NCBI GenBank assembly: GCA_047606545.1
Contig: JASGEI010000003.1
Span: 12,139 to 76,138, forward strand
From: JASGDC01 sp047606545
GTDB taxonomy: Bacteria > Actinomycetota > Actinomycetes > Actinomycetales > Micrococcaceae
DNA length: 64,000 bases
Direction of reading: 5' to 3'
The notes below the pieces were generated by a model. The model did not search any database. It saw only the letters and a list, made by a program, of their open reading frames with translations, and was not told the origin of the DNA. The translations under genes were made by a program, and so were the position numbers. Below are positions 43,194-50,425 of the stretch, piece by piece. Numbering within the stretch: the stretch's first letter is position 1; the number at the start of each line of letters is the position of its first letter.

Positions 43194-43655
43194 GTGAAAA
43201 GAGTAGTTATTAATGAGTTTGATAATGAACCTTTTGAATATACGGTATATCCTCTAGAAGGAGTTTGGACCACTTCTGATGGTTCGAAAGGCGAAGAGTT
43301 AAATAAGGAAGCATTAGTATACAAGATTATGGTGCGCCAGCCAGAAGTTGTAACGAAAGAAATGTTTGAAGAAGCTCTTGCAAAAGCAAAGACCAAGAAA
43401 CCTAATAAATACTTTGACAAGCTAAAGTTCGAGAAATATACCGAAGGCAAAGCCGTACAAACCATCCATATTGGACCATTTGACGAAGAGCCAAAGACTT
43501 TTGCCAAGCTGGATGAATTTTTACAAGAAAATAACTTAAAACGAATTAACACGATGGGAGAGTTCATTCATCGTGAGATTTACTTGTCAGATTTCCGCAG
43601 AGTTGCTCCTGAGAAACGTAAGACAGTATTACGCTATCGAGTAACTGAAGTTTAA
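43194..43655 (+). CDS. GyrI-like small-molecule-binding protein, N-terminally short
   Basis: 153 residues from GTG 43194. The sequence matches the C-terminal two thirds of the GyrI-like (SOUL/AraC effector-binding) proteins: YTVYPLEGVWTT, YKIMVRQPEVVTKEMFEEAL, VQTIHIGPFDEEPKTFAKLDEFL, HREIYLSDFRRVAPEKRKTVLRY. Full-length homologues usually begin about 60-70 residues earlier. No such residues are found in any frame upstream, where a terminator-like hairpin and the dispersed repeat stand. It is therefore either a 5'-deleted gene or a short variant. It ends in a 3-4 bp overlap with the convergent methyltransferase gene. Confidence 0.8.
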   Translation: MKRVVINEFDNEPFEYTVYPLEGVWTTSDGSKGEELNKEALVYKIMVRQPEVVTKEMFEEALAKAKTKKPNKYFDKLKFEKYTEGKAVQTIHIGPFDEEPKTFAKLDEFLQENNLKRINTMGEFIHREIYLSDFRRVAPEKRKTVLRYRVTEV

Positions 43656-45145
43656 GCTAAAAGGTCTAAGTAGCTTTCTCGATAGAGCTTTACTATCTCT
43701 TTATCAATACTTTCTAGCAATTCGCCTATGTCTAAGTTAAGGATATTTGCTAGACCATAGCAAATTTCACGTATTGTTAACTCGCCATCACAAGCACCTA
43801 CAACGGCTGCTATTTCCGTGGAGACTTCAACTGTGCGGCATAGCCCAGAGCCTTGACGAAGTTGAATAACTTTCGGGTGTTGTTCACCAGGCAAGTAAAA
43901 GCGTTCTTCGGTTACATCTGGCGCTACTTTAAAACGCAAATCCAAAATATTCTGTGCAACATGCCGTTCAATATCAGCTGCTAAATCCTGCCAGATTGGT
44001 TGTAATACTGACTGGGTAATGTCTTCGGTAATTAGCTCATTTTCGATTGTCTTAACAATAGTGAAATAGCCAAAGCCAATCGCAGATACTTTACGGTCAT
44101 TAAAATCTGTTAGATATGCTGCCAATAATTCTGTTTTAGTGTCCTCATCTGCAAACAAATCTGAGTCTTTGGTCCACATTGAAGCATACTGTACCGGGTT
44201 TAAGAGTTCCCGTAAATAAACTCGCATTGTAGCTTTATCGTAATCCCAAGTTTGCAAGGATTCATGCCATTCTTGTTCTTGGTAGATTTCCCAGTTGGCG
44301 ATAAATTGTGCAATCCCAGAACTAGTCAAATGTCGTGAAATACCATTAACTAACTTTTGAATTAAGGCATCACCTGTAAAAGAACTTTCCCGATAAGTGT
44401 AGTTATCAGCTTTTTTAGGGGAGATTACAAAAGGCGGGTTAGAGATTATTAGTTCAAAAGTTTCATCTTTGACAGGCTCAAAAAGACTGCCTTGTTTAAG
44501 TGTTACTTTAGCTAAATCTACAGCATTTAAAGTTAAGTTAAATTTAGTAATTTCCAAAGCACGGTTTGATAAATCAGTCGCTGTCACATGTTTAGCATGT
44601 TGTAATAAGTGCAGAGTTTGGATACCACAACCACAACCCAAATCAAGAGCTGTATTAACTGGGTTTCTAATTATTGATTGCGCCAAAGTCTTTGAAGCAT
44701 TGCCAATGCCAAGCACATACTCGTTTGGTAAAGATTGTTTTGTCTGGATTTGAGTCAAATCACTAAAAAACCAAGCATTGCCGATATCATCTGAGGTATA
44801 GAGCTGCAAGTTAAAAGTGCTTAATAACTTTCCATTAGTTTCAGTAGCAAGACCTAAGCTAAAGAGCCTCTTAACACCACAATGAGGAAGCGCCTCATTA
44901 AGCGCAGTACTAGGAACACTTTCATGCAATAAAAAGAAGTTAATCAAAATACCCAATGCTGAAGTATCATAAGCAACTTTTAGCTTTGCTGGTAATAAAT
45001 CATCTTGGTTATAAGCGTTAAATACTGCATCGCCAAGATAATCCTGAATATTGCTTTCCGTAAAGTCATGATATTCAAAGTCTTTACGCAATAACTCGAT
45101 TAAGTCAGTATCAAACTTGGGAGTTGCAGCAGCTTTAATGTCCAA
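43652..45145 (-). CDS. Class I SAM methyltransferase, actinobacterial DUF7059-type
   Basis: 497-residue protein. An N-terminal helical domain (about 1-130) precedes a Rossmann methyltransferase core with motif I ALDLGCGCGIQTLHLL, motif II VTATDLSNRAL and the catalytic ISNPPFVISP (NPPF). NPPY/F type enzymes modify N atoms of RNA bases or glutamines, as in RlmG or PrmC. A C-terminal beta-rich domain (about 375-497) has no recognised motif. It starts with TTG 45145, 8 bases after GAGG, inside the deformylase 3' end. It is probably an rRNA or protein methyltransferase; the substrate is unknown. Confidence 0.85.
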   Translation of the reverse strand: MDIKAAATPKFDTDLIELLRKDFEYHDFTESNIQDYLGDAVFNAYNQDDLLPAKLKVAYDTSALGILINFFLLHESVPSTALNEALPHCGVKRLFSLGLATETNGKLLSTFNLQLYTSDDIGNAWFFSDLTQIQTKQSLPNEYVLGIGNASKTLAQSIIRNPVNTALDLGCGCGIQTLHLLQHAKHVTATDLSNRALEITKFNLTLNAVDLAKVTLKQGSLFEPVKDETFELIISNPPFVISPKKADNYTYRESSFTGDALIQKLVNGISRHLTSSGIAQFIANWEIYQEQEWHESLQTWDYDKATMRVYLRELLNPVQYASMWTKDSDLFADEDTKTELLAAYLTDFNDRKVSAIGFGYFTIVKTIENELITEDITQSVLQPIWQDLAADIERHVAQNILDLRFKVAPDVTEERFYLPGEQHPKVIQLRQGSGLCRTVEVSTEIAAVVGACDGELTIREICYGLANILNLDIGELLESIDKEIVKLYRESYLDLLA

Positions 45146-45710
45146 ATGGATCCTCGTCTACACCTGGCATCCAAGTCAATCCTGGAGTGCCCCAGCCACT
45201 CTTTTTCTTATCTTTAGTAGCCTTTTTTGCATACTTCTTATTAAGTCTATCTACATAAAGTTTGCCGTGTAGGTGGTCAGTTTCATGTTGCATGCAGCGA
45301 GCAAAGAAACCTGTTGCTTCAAAATCCAAAGGCTCACCTTTTTCATCAAAGCCAGTAACTCGCACCCAGTCAGCTCTGCGCAGTGGATACATAAATCCTG
45401 GGAAAGATAAGCAACCTTCTAGGTCATCTTCTGGATCAGGATTTGCGCCAGAAATTTTACCGATAGTTAAAGTAGGGTTAACTACTACGCCACGTCGTGG
45501 GTTTCCATCATCATCTGGCCCACAATCGTAAGTAAATAAGCGTTTATTTATGCCAACTTGAGTAGCTGCAAGCCCAACGCCATGTGCTTCGTCCATAGTT
45601 TCATACATATCAGCTACGAGTTTTTGTAGGTCTTCGTCAAACTCAGTTACTATTTCAGTGCGTTTATGTAGCACTGGTTCACCGCAGATTGTTACTGGTA
45701 ATACAGTCAT
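45135..45710 (-). CDS. def: Peptide deformylase (copy 1)
   Basis: Removes the formyl group from nascent N-terminal Met. 191 residues, with all three motifs: GVGLAATQVG, EGCLSFPGF and QHETDHLHGKLY. The metal ligands are one Cys in motif 2 and two His in motif 3. The second position of motif 1 reads AATQ rather than the common AAPQ/AANQ. ATG 45710 overlaps the acyl-CoA dehydrogenase stop. A second deformylase is at 49868, next to fmt, so one of the two may be specialised. Confidence 0.95.
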   Translation of the reverse strand: MTVLPVTICGEPVLHKRTEIVTEFDEDLQKLVADMYETMDEAHGVGLAATQVGINKRLFTYDCGPDDDGNPRRGVVVNPTLTIGKISGANPDPEDDLEGCLSFPGFMYPLRRADWVRVTGFDEKGEPLDFEATGFFARCMQHETDHLHGKLYVDRLNKKYAKKATKDKKKSGWGTPGLTWMPGVDEDPFGH

Positions 45711-46843
45711 TAGTTAAGCAAATCCTTTGCAATTATTTCTTTCATAATTTCATTAGTGCCGCCAAAAATTGGTAAAAGCCTGCTAGCAGTGTAAAGCTGT
45801 GCGATAGGATATTCCATGATGAAGCCATAGCCACCATGTAGTTGTAGGCATTTATCTACAATTTCAGAGTTAGTTTCTGTAGCAAGTAGTTTAATTTGCG
45901 CAGATTCGGCGCTGGTCAATTCACCATCATTGTGTTTTAAAATCGCGCTTTCTAATAGTGCACGAACTCCAGCAAATTTTGCTTGCAGTCCAGCCAAAAC
46001 AAATCGAGTATTTTGAAAATCACTAATACTTTGCCCAAATTGCTTACGATCTTTCACATAAGTTTTGGTCATCGCTAAAGCTGTTTCGCTGACCACATTA
46101 GCTGCAGTGGCAATTCCAAGACGAGCTTTCACATAGTGCTTTGCTGCATATTCTAAGGCTTTGCCTTCCTCGCCAAGCATATTTTCTGATGGAACTTTCA
46201 CATCTCTAAACACCATTGGAGTAGTGTCAGAAGCCATCAAAGCCATCTTTGGATATGGTTTTCCAGAAGTGAAACCTTCCATACCACGTTCCACAATAAA
46301 AATTGTAGGGCCTTTTTCAGTCTTGGCTAATACAATAACAATATCTGAGTTTTTACCATTACCGATGAAGACTTTTTGGCCGTTAAGAATATAGTCATCG
46401 TCTTTTTTAACTGCAGTAGTTCGCACATTGGCTAAGTTAGAACCAGCTTCTGGTTCAGAAAAACCGTGGCTAGCAATGATTTCACCAGTAACCATGCCTG
46501 GTAGCCATTTTTTCTTTTGCTCTTCAGTGCCTAAATCAAGTAAGAAAGGTAGCACTAAGTCATCATTTAAATGGAAGCCCAGCGCTGTTGCTGGCGCACC
46601 TACCGCCAGAAGTTCCTGATCAATAATCATGCGGTAACGGTAGTCATCCATACCAATGCCATCATATTCCTCGGGTACAGCAAGCCCTAATAATCCTTGC
46701 TCGCCAGCAGCAAGCCAAGGTTCTCTAGGAGTATTGTGTTCTTTATCCCAAGTCGCATAATTTGGTGCTACTTCCCGAGCTGCATATTCACGCACCATTT
46801 CGCGGAAAGCATCATGATCTTCTTCAAAAAATTTATTTTTCAC
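45710..46843 (-). CDS. Acyl-CoA dehydrogenase
   Basis: FAD-dependent acyl-CoA dehydrogenase, 377 residues, typical length. Motifs include GFSEPEAGSNLANVRTTAVK (FAD/substrate loop), KQFGQSISDFQNTRFVLA, LQLHGGYGFIMEYPIAQLYTASRLLPIFGGTNEIM (split across the C-terminal signature) with the Gly-Gly flavin loop. The base Glu is likely in the NEIM segment. There are no other beta-oxidation genes here, so it may act in branched-chain amino acid or fatty-acid turnover. GTG 46843 is preceded by TAAAAT at 46851-46856 seven bases away, pointing to a leaderless mRNA. It heads the def - methyltransferase operon. Confidence 0.92.
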   Translation of the reverse strand: MKNKFFEEDHDAFREMVREYAAREVAPNYATWDKEHNTPREPWLAAGEQGLLGLAVPEEYDGIGMDDYRYRMIIDQELLAVGAPATALGFHLNDDLVLPFLLDLGTEEQKKKWLPGMVTGEIIASHGFSEPEAGSNLANVRTTAVKKDDDYILNGQKVFIGNGKNSDIVIVLAKTEKGPTIFIVERGMEGFTSGKPYPKMALMASDTTPMVFRDVKVPSENMLGEEGKALEYAAKHYVKARLGIATAANVVSETALAMTKTYVKDRKQFGQSISDFQNTRFVLAGLQAKFAGVRALLESAILKHNDGELTSAESAQIKLLATETNSEIVDKCLQLHGGYGFIMEYPIAQLYTASRLLPIFGGTNEIMKEIIAKDLLN

Positions 46844-46850
46844 ACCCTAT

Positions 46851-46856
46851 ATTTTA
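46851..46856 (-). promoter_or_regulatory. -10 box for leaderless acyl-CoA dehydrogenase
   Basis: Minus-strand TAAAAT seven bases before GTG 46843. AGGGT lies too close to the start to be a ribosome site. Confidence 0.5.
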
Positions 46857-46916
46857 CGTCATTTACACTTGATAAAATAATTTAAGGACTTAACTAATTG
46901 CACAAAGGTGAGCATT

Positions 46917-47435
46917 ATGGAAACAAAAAGTTATAAAACACCAAAGTCAGAGCGAATTCTATATCGTAAACCGAAAGTTGATGATGTTGATTTCTTATTT
47001 ACTTTAAACTCAAATCCGATATCTTATCAACATGCACCAGATTTAGTTATGAAAACAAAGTCTCAAGCTAAAGAATTAGTAAAGTTATATTTAGCTCATT
47101 GGGATAAATATGGTTTCGGGTATTTCATTTTGTTAGATAAAGAAATGGGAAAAGAAATTGGTTATTGCGGTGTGGTGCATCAAGTTTATAATCAAGTTAA
47201 CTGCCTAAATATTGGTTATCGGCTATTACCTGAGTATTGGGGTGGTGGTCTTGCTACAGAGGCTGCTAAAACGATTAAATATTGGGCGCAAGGCAATTTT
47301 GCTGAACCTGTGGTCGGTAAAGTTGCGTTAGCTAACCTTAGTTCTGGCAAAGTGTTAGAAAAGATAGGTCTAAAGCCAAACATTTTCCCTGATACCAAAG
47401 ACACGGAGGGTATTCCACATCAGCTTTATAACTGA
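46917..47435 (+). CDS. GNAT acetyltransferase (RimJ/RimL-like)
   Basis: 172 residues from ATG 46917, which follows AAGGTGAG by 5 bases; an in-frame GTG 9 bases earlier belongs to that ribosome site. N-acetyltransferase fold of the RimJ/RimL type: substrate strand DDVDFLFTLNSNP, GYFILLDKEMGKEIGYCGVVHQV, then RLLPEYWGGGLATEAAKTIKYWA, the acetyl-CoA loop (R/QxxGxG equivalent), and SGKVLEKIGLKPN. Target unknown; members modify ribosomal proteins, antibiotics or small amines. Copy B of the 57-nt repeat starts 18 bp after its stop. Confidence 0.9.
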   Translation: METKSYKTPKSERILYRKPKVDDVDFLFTLNSNPISYQHAPDLVMKTKSQAKELVKLYLAHWDKYGFGYFILLDKEMGKEIGYCGVVHQVYNQVNCLNIGYRLLPEYWGGGLATEAAKTIKYWAQGNFAEPVVGKVALANLSSGKVLEKIGLKPNIFPDTKDTEGIPHQLYN

Positions 47436-47453
47436 CTTTGCTACTTCCTTTAG

Positions 47454-47510
47454 TTTTTCTGGTTTCCTGGCAAAATTATGACTGGAAATAAGAAAAATTA
47501 TGGGAAATAG
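47454..47510. repeat. 57-nt dispersed repeat, copy B
   Basis: Second copy of the element at 42963-43019, same orientation and length, again shortly (18 bp) after a stop codon on the plus strand. Stem blocks are conserved, loop and spacer differ. Confidence 0.75.
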
Positions 47511-47572
47511 AAATGACTTATAGTGATAGCATTTGTTTAAAATAGAATTATTAACCACAAGTAGGTGTAAGT

Positions 47573-47950
47573 ATGAAAGAAATTAAACCAACTACTAACA
47601 AAGGTGCCAGTGATAAATTTGCTGGAGATGTTTATGCGACAATAGTGCTCTCAGGAGATGAACCCTCAAAAATTCATACTTGGTCGGTACACTTTGCACC
47701 AGGAGCGAAAACAGCTTGGCACTCACATGCCGTGGGGCAATATCTACATATTGTAGAAGGGACTGCGTTAGTTCAAGAACGTGGTGGGGAAGTTAAAGAG
47801 CTACACCCAGGGCAAACTATTTATACAGCACCTGGAGTGGAGCATTGGCATGGTGCTTCAGAAGATAGTTTCATGGTGCATCTAGCAATTTGGCAAGGTA
47901 AAGAAAATGGTGATGGTGCGACTACTTGGCTAGAACATGTTGATCATTAA
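47573..47950 (+). CDS. Cupin-domain protein
   Basis: 125-residue single-domain cupin. First cupin motif: PGAKTAWHSHAVGQYLHIVEG with His, His and Gln/His metal positions; second: PGQTIYTAPGVEHWHGAS with the last His. It resembles small cupins of the carboxymuconolactone decarboxylase-associated or mandelonitrile-lyase-like group. No function can be given. Ribosome site TAGGTG precedes ATG; a -10 like TAGAAT stands about 30 bp upstream. No partner genes; it is followed by the tRNA cluster on the opposite strand. Confidence 0.88.
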   Translation: MKEIKPTTNKGASDKFAGDVYATIVLSGDEPSKIHTWSVHFAPGAKTAWHSHAVGQYLHIVEGTALVQERGGEVKELHPGQTIYTAPGVEHWHGASEDSFMVHLAIWQGKENGDGATTWLEHVDH

Positions 47951-48011
47951 GTGTTCATGCTTTAAATAGTTTTAGTTCATAAATATTCAGCGAAGTGGGG
48001 AAGTAATTAAT

Positions 48012-48045
48012 AAAAATGACCCAGTACTTGAAGTAACTAGGTCAT
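48012..48045 (-). terminator. Terminator of the tRNA cluster
   Basis: On the minus strand ATGACC-t-AGT ... ACT-g-GGTCAT forms a stem followed by TTTTTATT, 8-9 bp after the tRNA-Cys 3' end. Confidence 0.7.
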
Positions 48046-48053
48046 ATTAAATT

Positions 48054-48127
48054 TGGAGGCGGAGACGGGACTCGAACCCGCGTACACGGTTTTGCAGACC
48101 GCTGCCTAACCACTCGACCACCCCGCC
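48054..48127 (-). tRNA. tRNA-Cys (GCA), CCA encoded
   Basis: Full cloverleaf with acceptor GGCGGGG/CTCCGCC, anticodon loop CTGCAAA and T-loop TTCGAGT. The 3' CCA is present in the DNA (48054-48056), unlike the two glycine tRNAs next to it. Confidence 0.96.
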
Positions 48128-48134
48128 ATGAGGA

Positions 48135-48140
48135 TTTATA
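48135..48140 (-). promoter_or_regulatory. Possible -10 of tRNA-Cys starting at its mature 5' end
   Basis: Minus-strand TATAAA seven bases before G1 of tRNA-Cys; -35-like TTGCCT lies at 48161-48166, but the 20-bp spacing is long. Confidence 0.3.
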
Positions 48141-48164
48141 AAAAAAGCCTCTATCTCTAGAGGC
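48140..48164 (-). terminator. Terminator-like hairpin inside the tRNA cluster
   Basis: Minus strand GCCTCT-agagat-AGAGGC followed by TTTTTTT, a good intrinsic terminator between tRNA-Gly(GCC) and tRNA-Cys. It may instead be a processing hairpin. Confidence 0.7.
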
Positions 48165-48172
48165 AATCTTCG

Positions 48173-48244
48173 AGCGGACGACGGGATTCGAACCCGCGAC
48201 CCTCGCCTTGGCAAGGCGATGCTCTACCACTGAGCCACGTCCGC
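48173..48244 (-). tRNA. tRNA-Gly (GCC)
   Basis: Acceptor GCGGACG/CGTCCGC, anticodon loop TTGCCAA, T-arm GCGGGTTCGAATCCCGT. CCA not encoded. Confidence 0.97.
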
Positions 48245-48247
48245 AGA

Positions 48248-48268
48248 AAGTAGTTTAAAAAACTACTT
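48248..48268. repeat. 9-bp hairpin in tRNA spacer
   Basis: AAGTAGTTT-aaa-AAACTACTT (arms 48248-48256 and 48260-48268) between the two glycine tRNAs; likely RNA processing or pausing site. Confidence 0.6.
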
Positions 48269-48280
48269 AGTCATAAACAG

Positions 48281-48352
48281 AGCGGGCAGCTGGTAATGAA
48301 CCAGCAACTCCACTATGGAATAGTGGCGCTTTACAAATTAAGCTACACCCGC
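48281..48352 (-). tRNA. tRNA-Gly (TCC)
   Basis: Acceptor GCGGGTG/TGCCCGC (two wobble pairs), D-stem GCTT/AAGC, anticodon loop ATTCCAT, T-arm GCTGGTTCATTACCAGC. First tRNA of the minus-strand cluster; CCA not encoded. Confidence 0.93.
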
Positions 48353-48384
48353 ATGTTTACGTTAATTAAAACGTAACAAGATAT

Positions 48385-48413
48385 ACATTACACTATGAAT
48401 TTTGAAAATGCAA
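48385..48413 (-). promoter_or_regulatory. tRNA cluster promoter
   Basis: Minus strand -35 TTGCAT (48408-48413), 17-bp spacer, -10 TAATGT (48385-48390), followed 30 bp later by tRNA-Gly(TCC). An A-rich tandem repeat lies directly upstream. Confidence 0.65.
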
Positions 48414-48418
48414 AATCG

Positions 48419-48453
48419 ATTTTATATATTTTTGAAAATTTTATATATTTTTG
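48419..48453. repeat. Tandem 16-nt repeat, possible UP element
   Basis: ATTTTATATATTTTTG occurs at 48419-48434 and 48438-48453 without mismatch, separated by AAA (19-bp period), just upstream of the tRNA -35 box. Confidence 0.65.
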
Positions 48454-49000
48454 TCATTTTAGTGCTTGGTTTGTTTTAAATGGTAATTAGGTGGCTAATG
48501 GCTTGGTATTGGTTCTATTGTTCTTTATAGTGTTTAACAAATATCCTCTATTGAAGTAGCTGTGCTAGCTCTTATAATGAAGGTTTCTTAAGTGCATCTG
48601 GAGTAAGTGGAAAATATTTGTGATGGTCCGAGTAATTTTCAGATGTTATTCGCAATAATTAATAAGGTTTTACTCAGATAGTAAAAATATAATAAAAGTA
48701 ACGATGCTGTGAGCAAGACAATATCCCTAGGTTGTTTGCTTACAGCATTGTTTAATATTTTAATTAAAACATAATTTAATTAAATTTTTCATTTCTTCTT
48801 ATCAATTCTTAAAAAAGAAAAAGTGTATCCAGAGAGTTGTTAGTATCCTACTAATTCATATAGTTTGAACATTTCCACATTTTTAAACCATGTTTTGTAG
48901 TGTTTTTACTTGGTAGTAGCACGAGGTATTTAAAATATCTAAGCTTAATAAAATACTGTAGTCTGCTTTAAGCTCTTAACCTAAGAGTTAAGAATAATTC
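48454..49000. other. Gene-poor AT-rich stretch
   Basis: No supported coding region in about 550 bp; all frames are broken by frequent stops. It holds a consensus -10 TATAAT at 48688-48693 and the hairpin at 48704-48748. I saw nothing else. Confidence 0.6.
48704..48748 (+). ncRNA. Hairpin with own -10 box, possible small RNA
   Basis: ATGCTGTgAGCAAgACAA pairs with TTGTTTGCTTACAGCAT (one mismatch, one bulge), loop about 10 nt, T-rich tail TGTTTAATATTTT. A TATAAT at 48688-48693 could start a transcript at about 48700. A lone terminator is the other reading. Confidence 0.35.
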
Positions 49001-49010
49001 CAGGTAAACT
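48973..49010 (+). promoter_or_regulatory. Leaderless promoter with overlapping palindromes
   Basis: TAAACT (49005-49010) ends six bases before ATG 49017, with no ribosome site. Upstream CTCTTA-acc-TAAGAG and CTTAAC-ctaaga-GTTAAG (48973-48992) overlap and may be an operator. Confidence 0.5.
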
Positions 49011-49016
49011 AGATAT

Positions 49017-49850
49017 ATGACACAACCATTGCTTGCACATCAGACTTCAGCTGGGCGAATGTATTCACGTTCGCCAGAAGAACCACCAAAAGTTCCGTCA
49101 ATTACTACTATTATTTCCCAAGAAGATAAAGACTTAGGCGGTTGGCATGCATATATGGCTACGCAAGCTCTCATTAAAGATGAGCGTCTTGCTACTGCTG
49201 ATTTGAATATGCGTCGTCGAATTGCCAGAGAATCTGTGTCTGCTTCTGAAACTTACCGTGATGCAGCAGCGACTCGTGGTGATCGAGTGCACTATTATTG
49301 TGAACAATATTCAAAGAAGATATTAGGTCTGGATAACGATTTGGAAGCAGCTTTGGAAGATTTGCAAAAGCGTGGTGAGCAAGGCTTTGTCCAGCAGTTT
49401 GAACAATGGTTTAGCATGTATAAAGTTGAGCCCGTTATGACTGAAGTTACTGTTTGGAATGCTAGTCTAGGCTATGCTGGCACTTTGGATCTTATTGCAC
49501 GCATTAATGGTCGTTTATGTATTGTCGATTATAAGACTAAAAGCGTCGACCGTTCTGGAAAAATTAAACCATTAAGCACGGATGTAGTGATGCAATTAGC
49601 GGCTGGAGCACAAGCTGAGGAATACTATGAAGAGGAAGACGGACAATGGTATGACTGGCCTTTTGCAGAAGAGCCACTATTAATTGCTCTTGGTTTGGCG
49701 AATACTGATCATAAACCAGTAATGGTTAATTCGGAGGCATTGCGCCCATATTGGTTGAAGTTCTGGAGCTTAAAGCAGGTTTGGGAAGCGAATCGGGTTA
49801 CTAAAAAGATTGCTAATCCGTTGCAACAGTTACCAGTTCCACCCCAATAA
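49017..49850 (+). CDS. PD-(D/E)XK nuclease-like protein (RecB/Cas4 type)
   Basis: 277-residue protein with the restriction-nuclease core of RecB-like exonucleases. The motif GYAGTLDLIARINGRLCIVDYKTKS gives the Asp (GTLD) and D-x-K (DYK) catalytic positions. An upstream helix contains ATRGDRVHYYCEQY with a conserved His as in the family. No helicase, CRISPR gene or cysteine cluster accompanies it, so it is neither Cas4 nor an AddB-type protein. It may be a cellular repair nuclease. It starts a plus-strand run that continues into def-fmt-rsmB-rpe-thrS. Confidence 0.85.
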   Translation: MTQPLLAHQTSAGRMYSRSPEEPPKVPSITTIISQEDKDLGGWHAYMATQALIKDERLATADLNMRRRIARESVSASETYRDAAATRGDRVHYYCEQYSKKILGLDNDLEAALEDLQKRGEQGFVQQFEQWFSMYKVEPVMTEVTVWNASLGYAGTLDLIARINGRLCIVDYKTKSVDRSGKIKPLSTDVVMQLAAGAQAEEYYEEEDGQWYDWPFAEEPLLIALGLANTDHKPVMVNSEALRPYWLKFWSLKQVWEANRVTKKIANPLQQLPVPPQ

Positions 49851-49867
49851 CAAGTAAAATAGAACTG

Positions 49868-50425
49868 ATGAGTATTTTAGAAGTTAGAACCTTTGGCGAC
49901 CCAGTACTTTTTAGTGTTGCTGATGAGGTAAAAAAGTTTGATGGCAAGTTAAAGACGTTGATTGCTGACATGGTTGAAACTATGGTTGAGGTCGAAGGGG
50001 TTGGTCTTGCAGCTCCACAAGTTGGTGTTGGCTTGCGACTTTTTACTTATCATGTTGATGGTGAGATTGGACATGTGATTAACCCAAAACTTGAGGTTGA
50101 TAATAACGAATTACAATATGAACATGAAGGATGTTTATCTGCACCAAGTTTGTCTTATGCGACCCCTAGACCAAAATTCTCTAAAGTAACAGGTTTTAAT
50201 CAAGATGGTAATGAGATTGAAGTTTCTGGTGCTGGTTTAATGGCACGAGTTTTGCAGCATGAATGTGATCACTTAGATGGGAAATTGTTTATTTCACGTT
50301 TGGAGAAAGACAATCGTAAAGACGCCATGCAGAAGTTACGCAAAGGTGTTTACGATGCCAAATCAAATGTGATTAAACGACAACGTAGCAATGCAGTTTC
50401 GTCTAGTTTTTTCAAAGGAGCTTAA
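49868..50425 (+). CDS. def: Peptide deformylase (copy 2)
   Basis: 185 residues; motif 1 GVGLAAPQVG, motif 2 EGCLSAPSL, motif 3 LQHECDHLDGKLF. All three are standard, so this copy is probably the housekeeping enzyme. It is followed directly by fmt, the classic def-fmt pair that installs and removes formyl groups. The C-terminus is basic and extended (about 30 residues past motif 3). Confidence 0.96.
   Translation: MSILEVRTFGDPVLFSVADEVKKFDGKLKTLIADMVETMVEVEGVGLAAPQVGVGLRLFTYHVDGEIGHVINPKLEVDNNELQYEHEGCLSAPSLSYATPRPKFSKVTGFNQDGNEIEVSGAGLMARVLQHECDHLDGKLFISRLEKDNRKDAMQKLRKGVYDAKSNVIKRQRSNAVSSSFFKGA

Noticed and set aside
49017..49850. Cas4 of a CRISPR system
   Set aside because: No four-cysteine cluster, no cas genes and no repeat array in the window.
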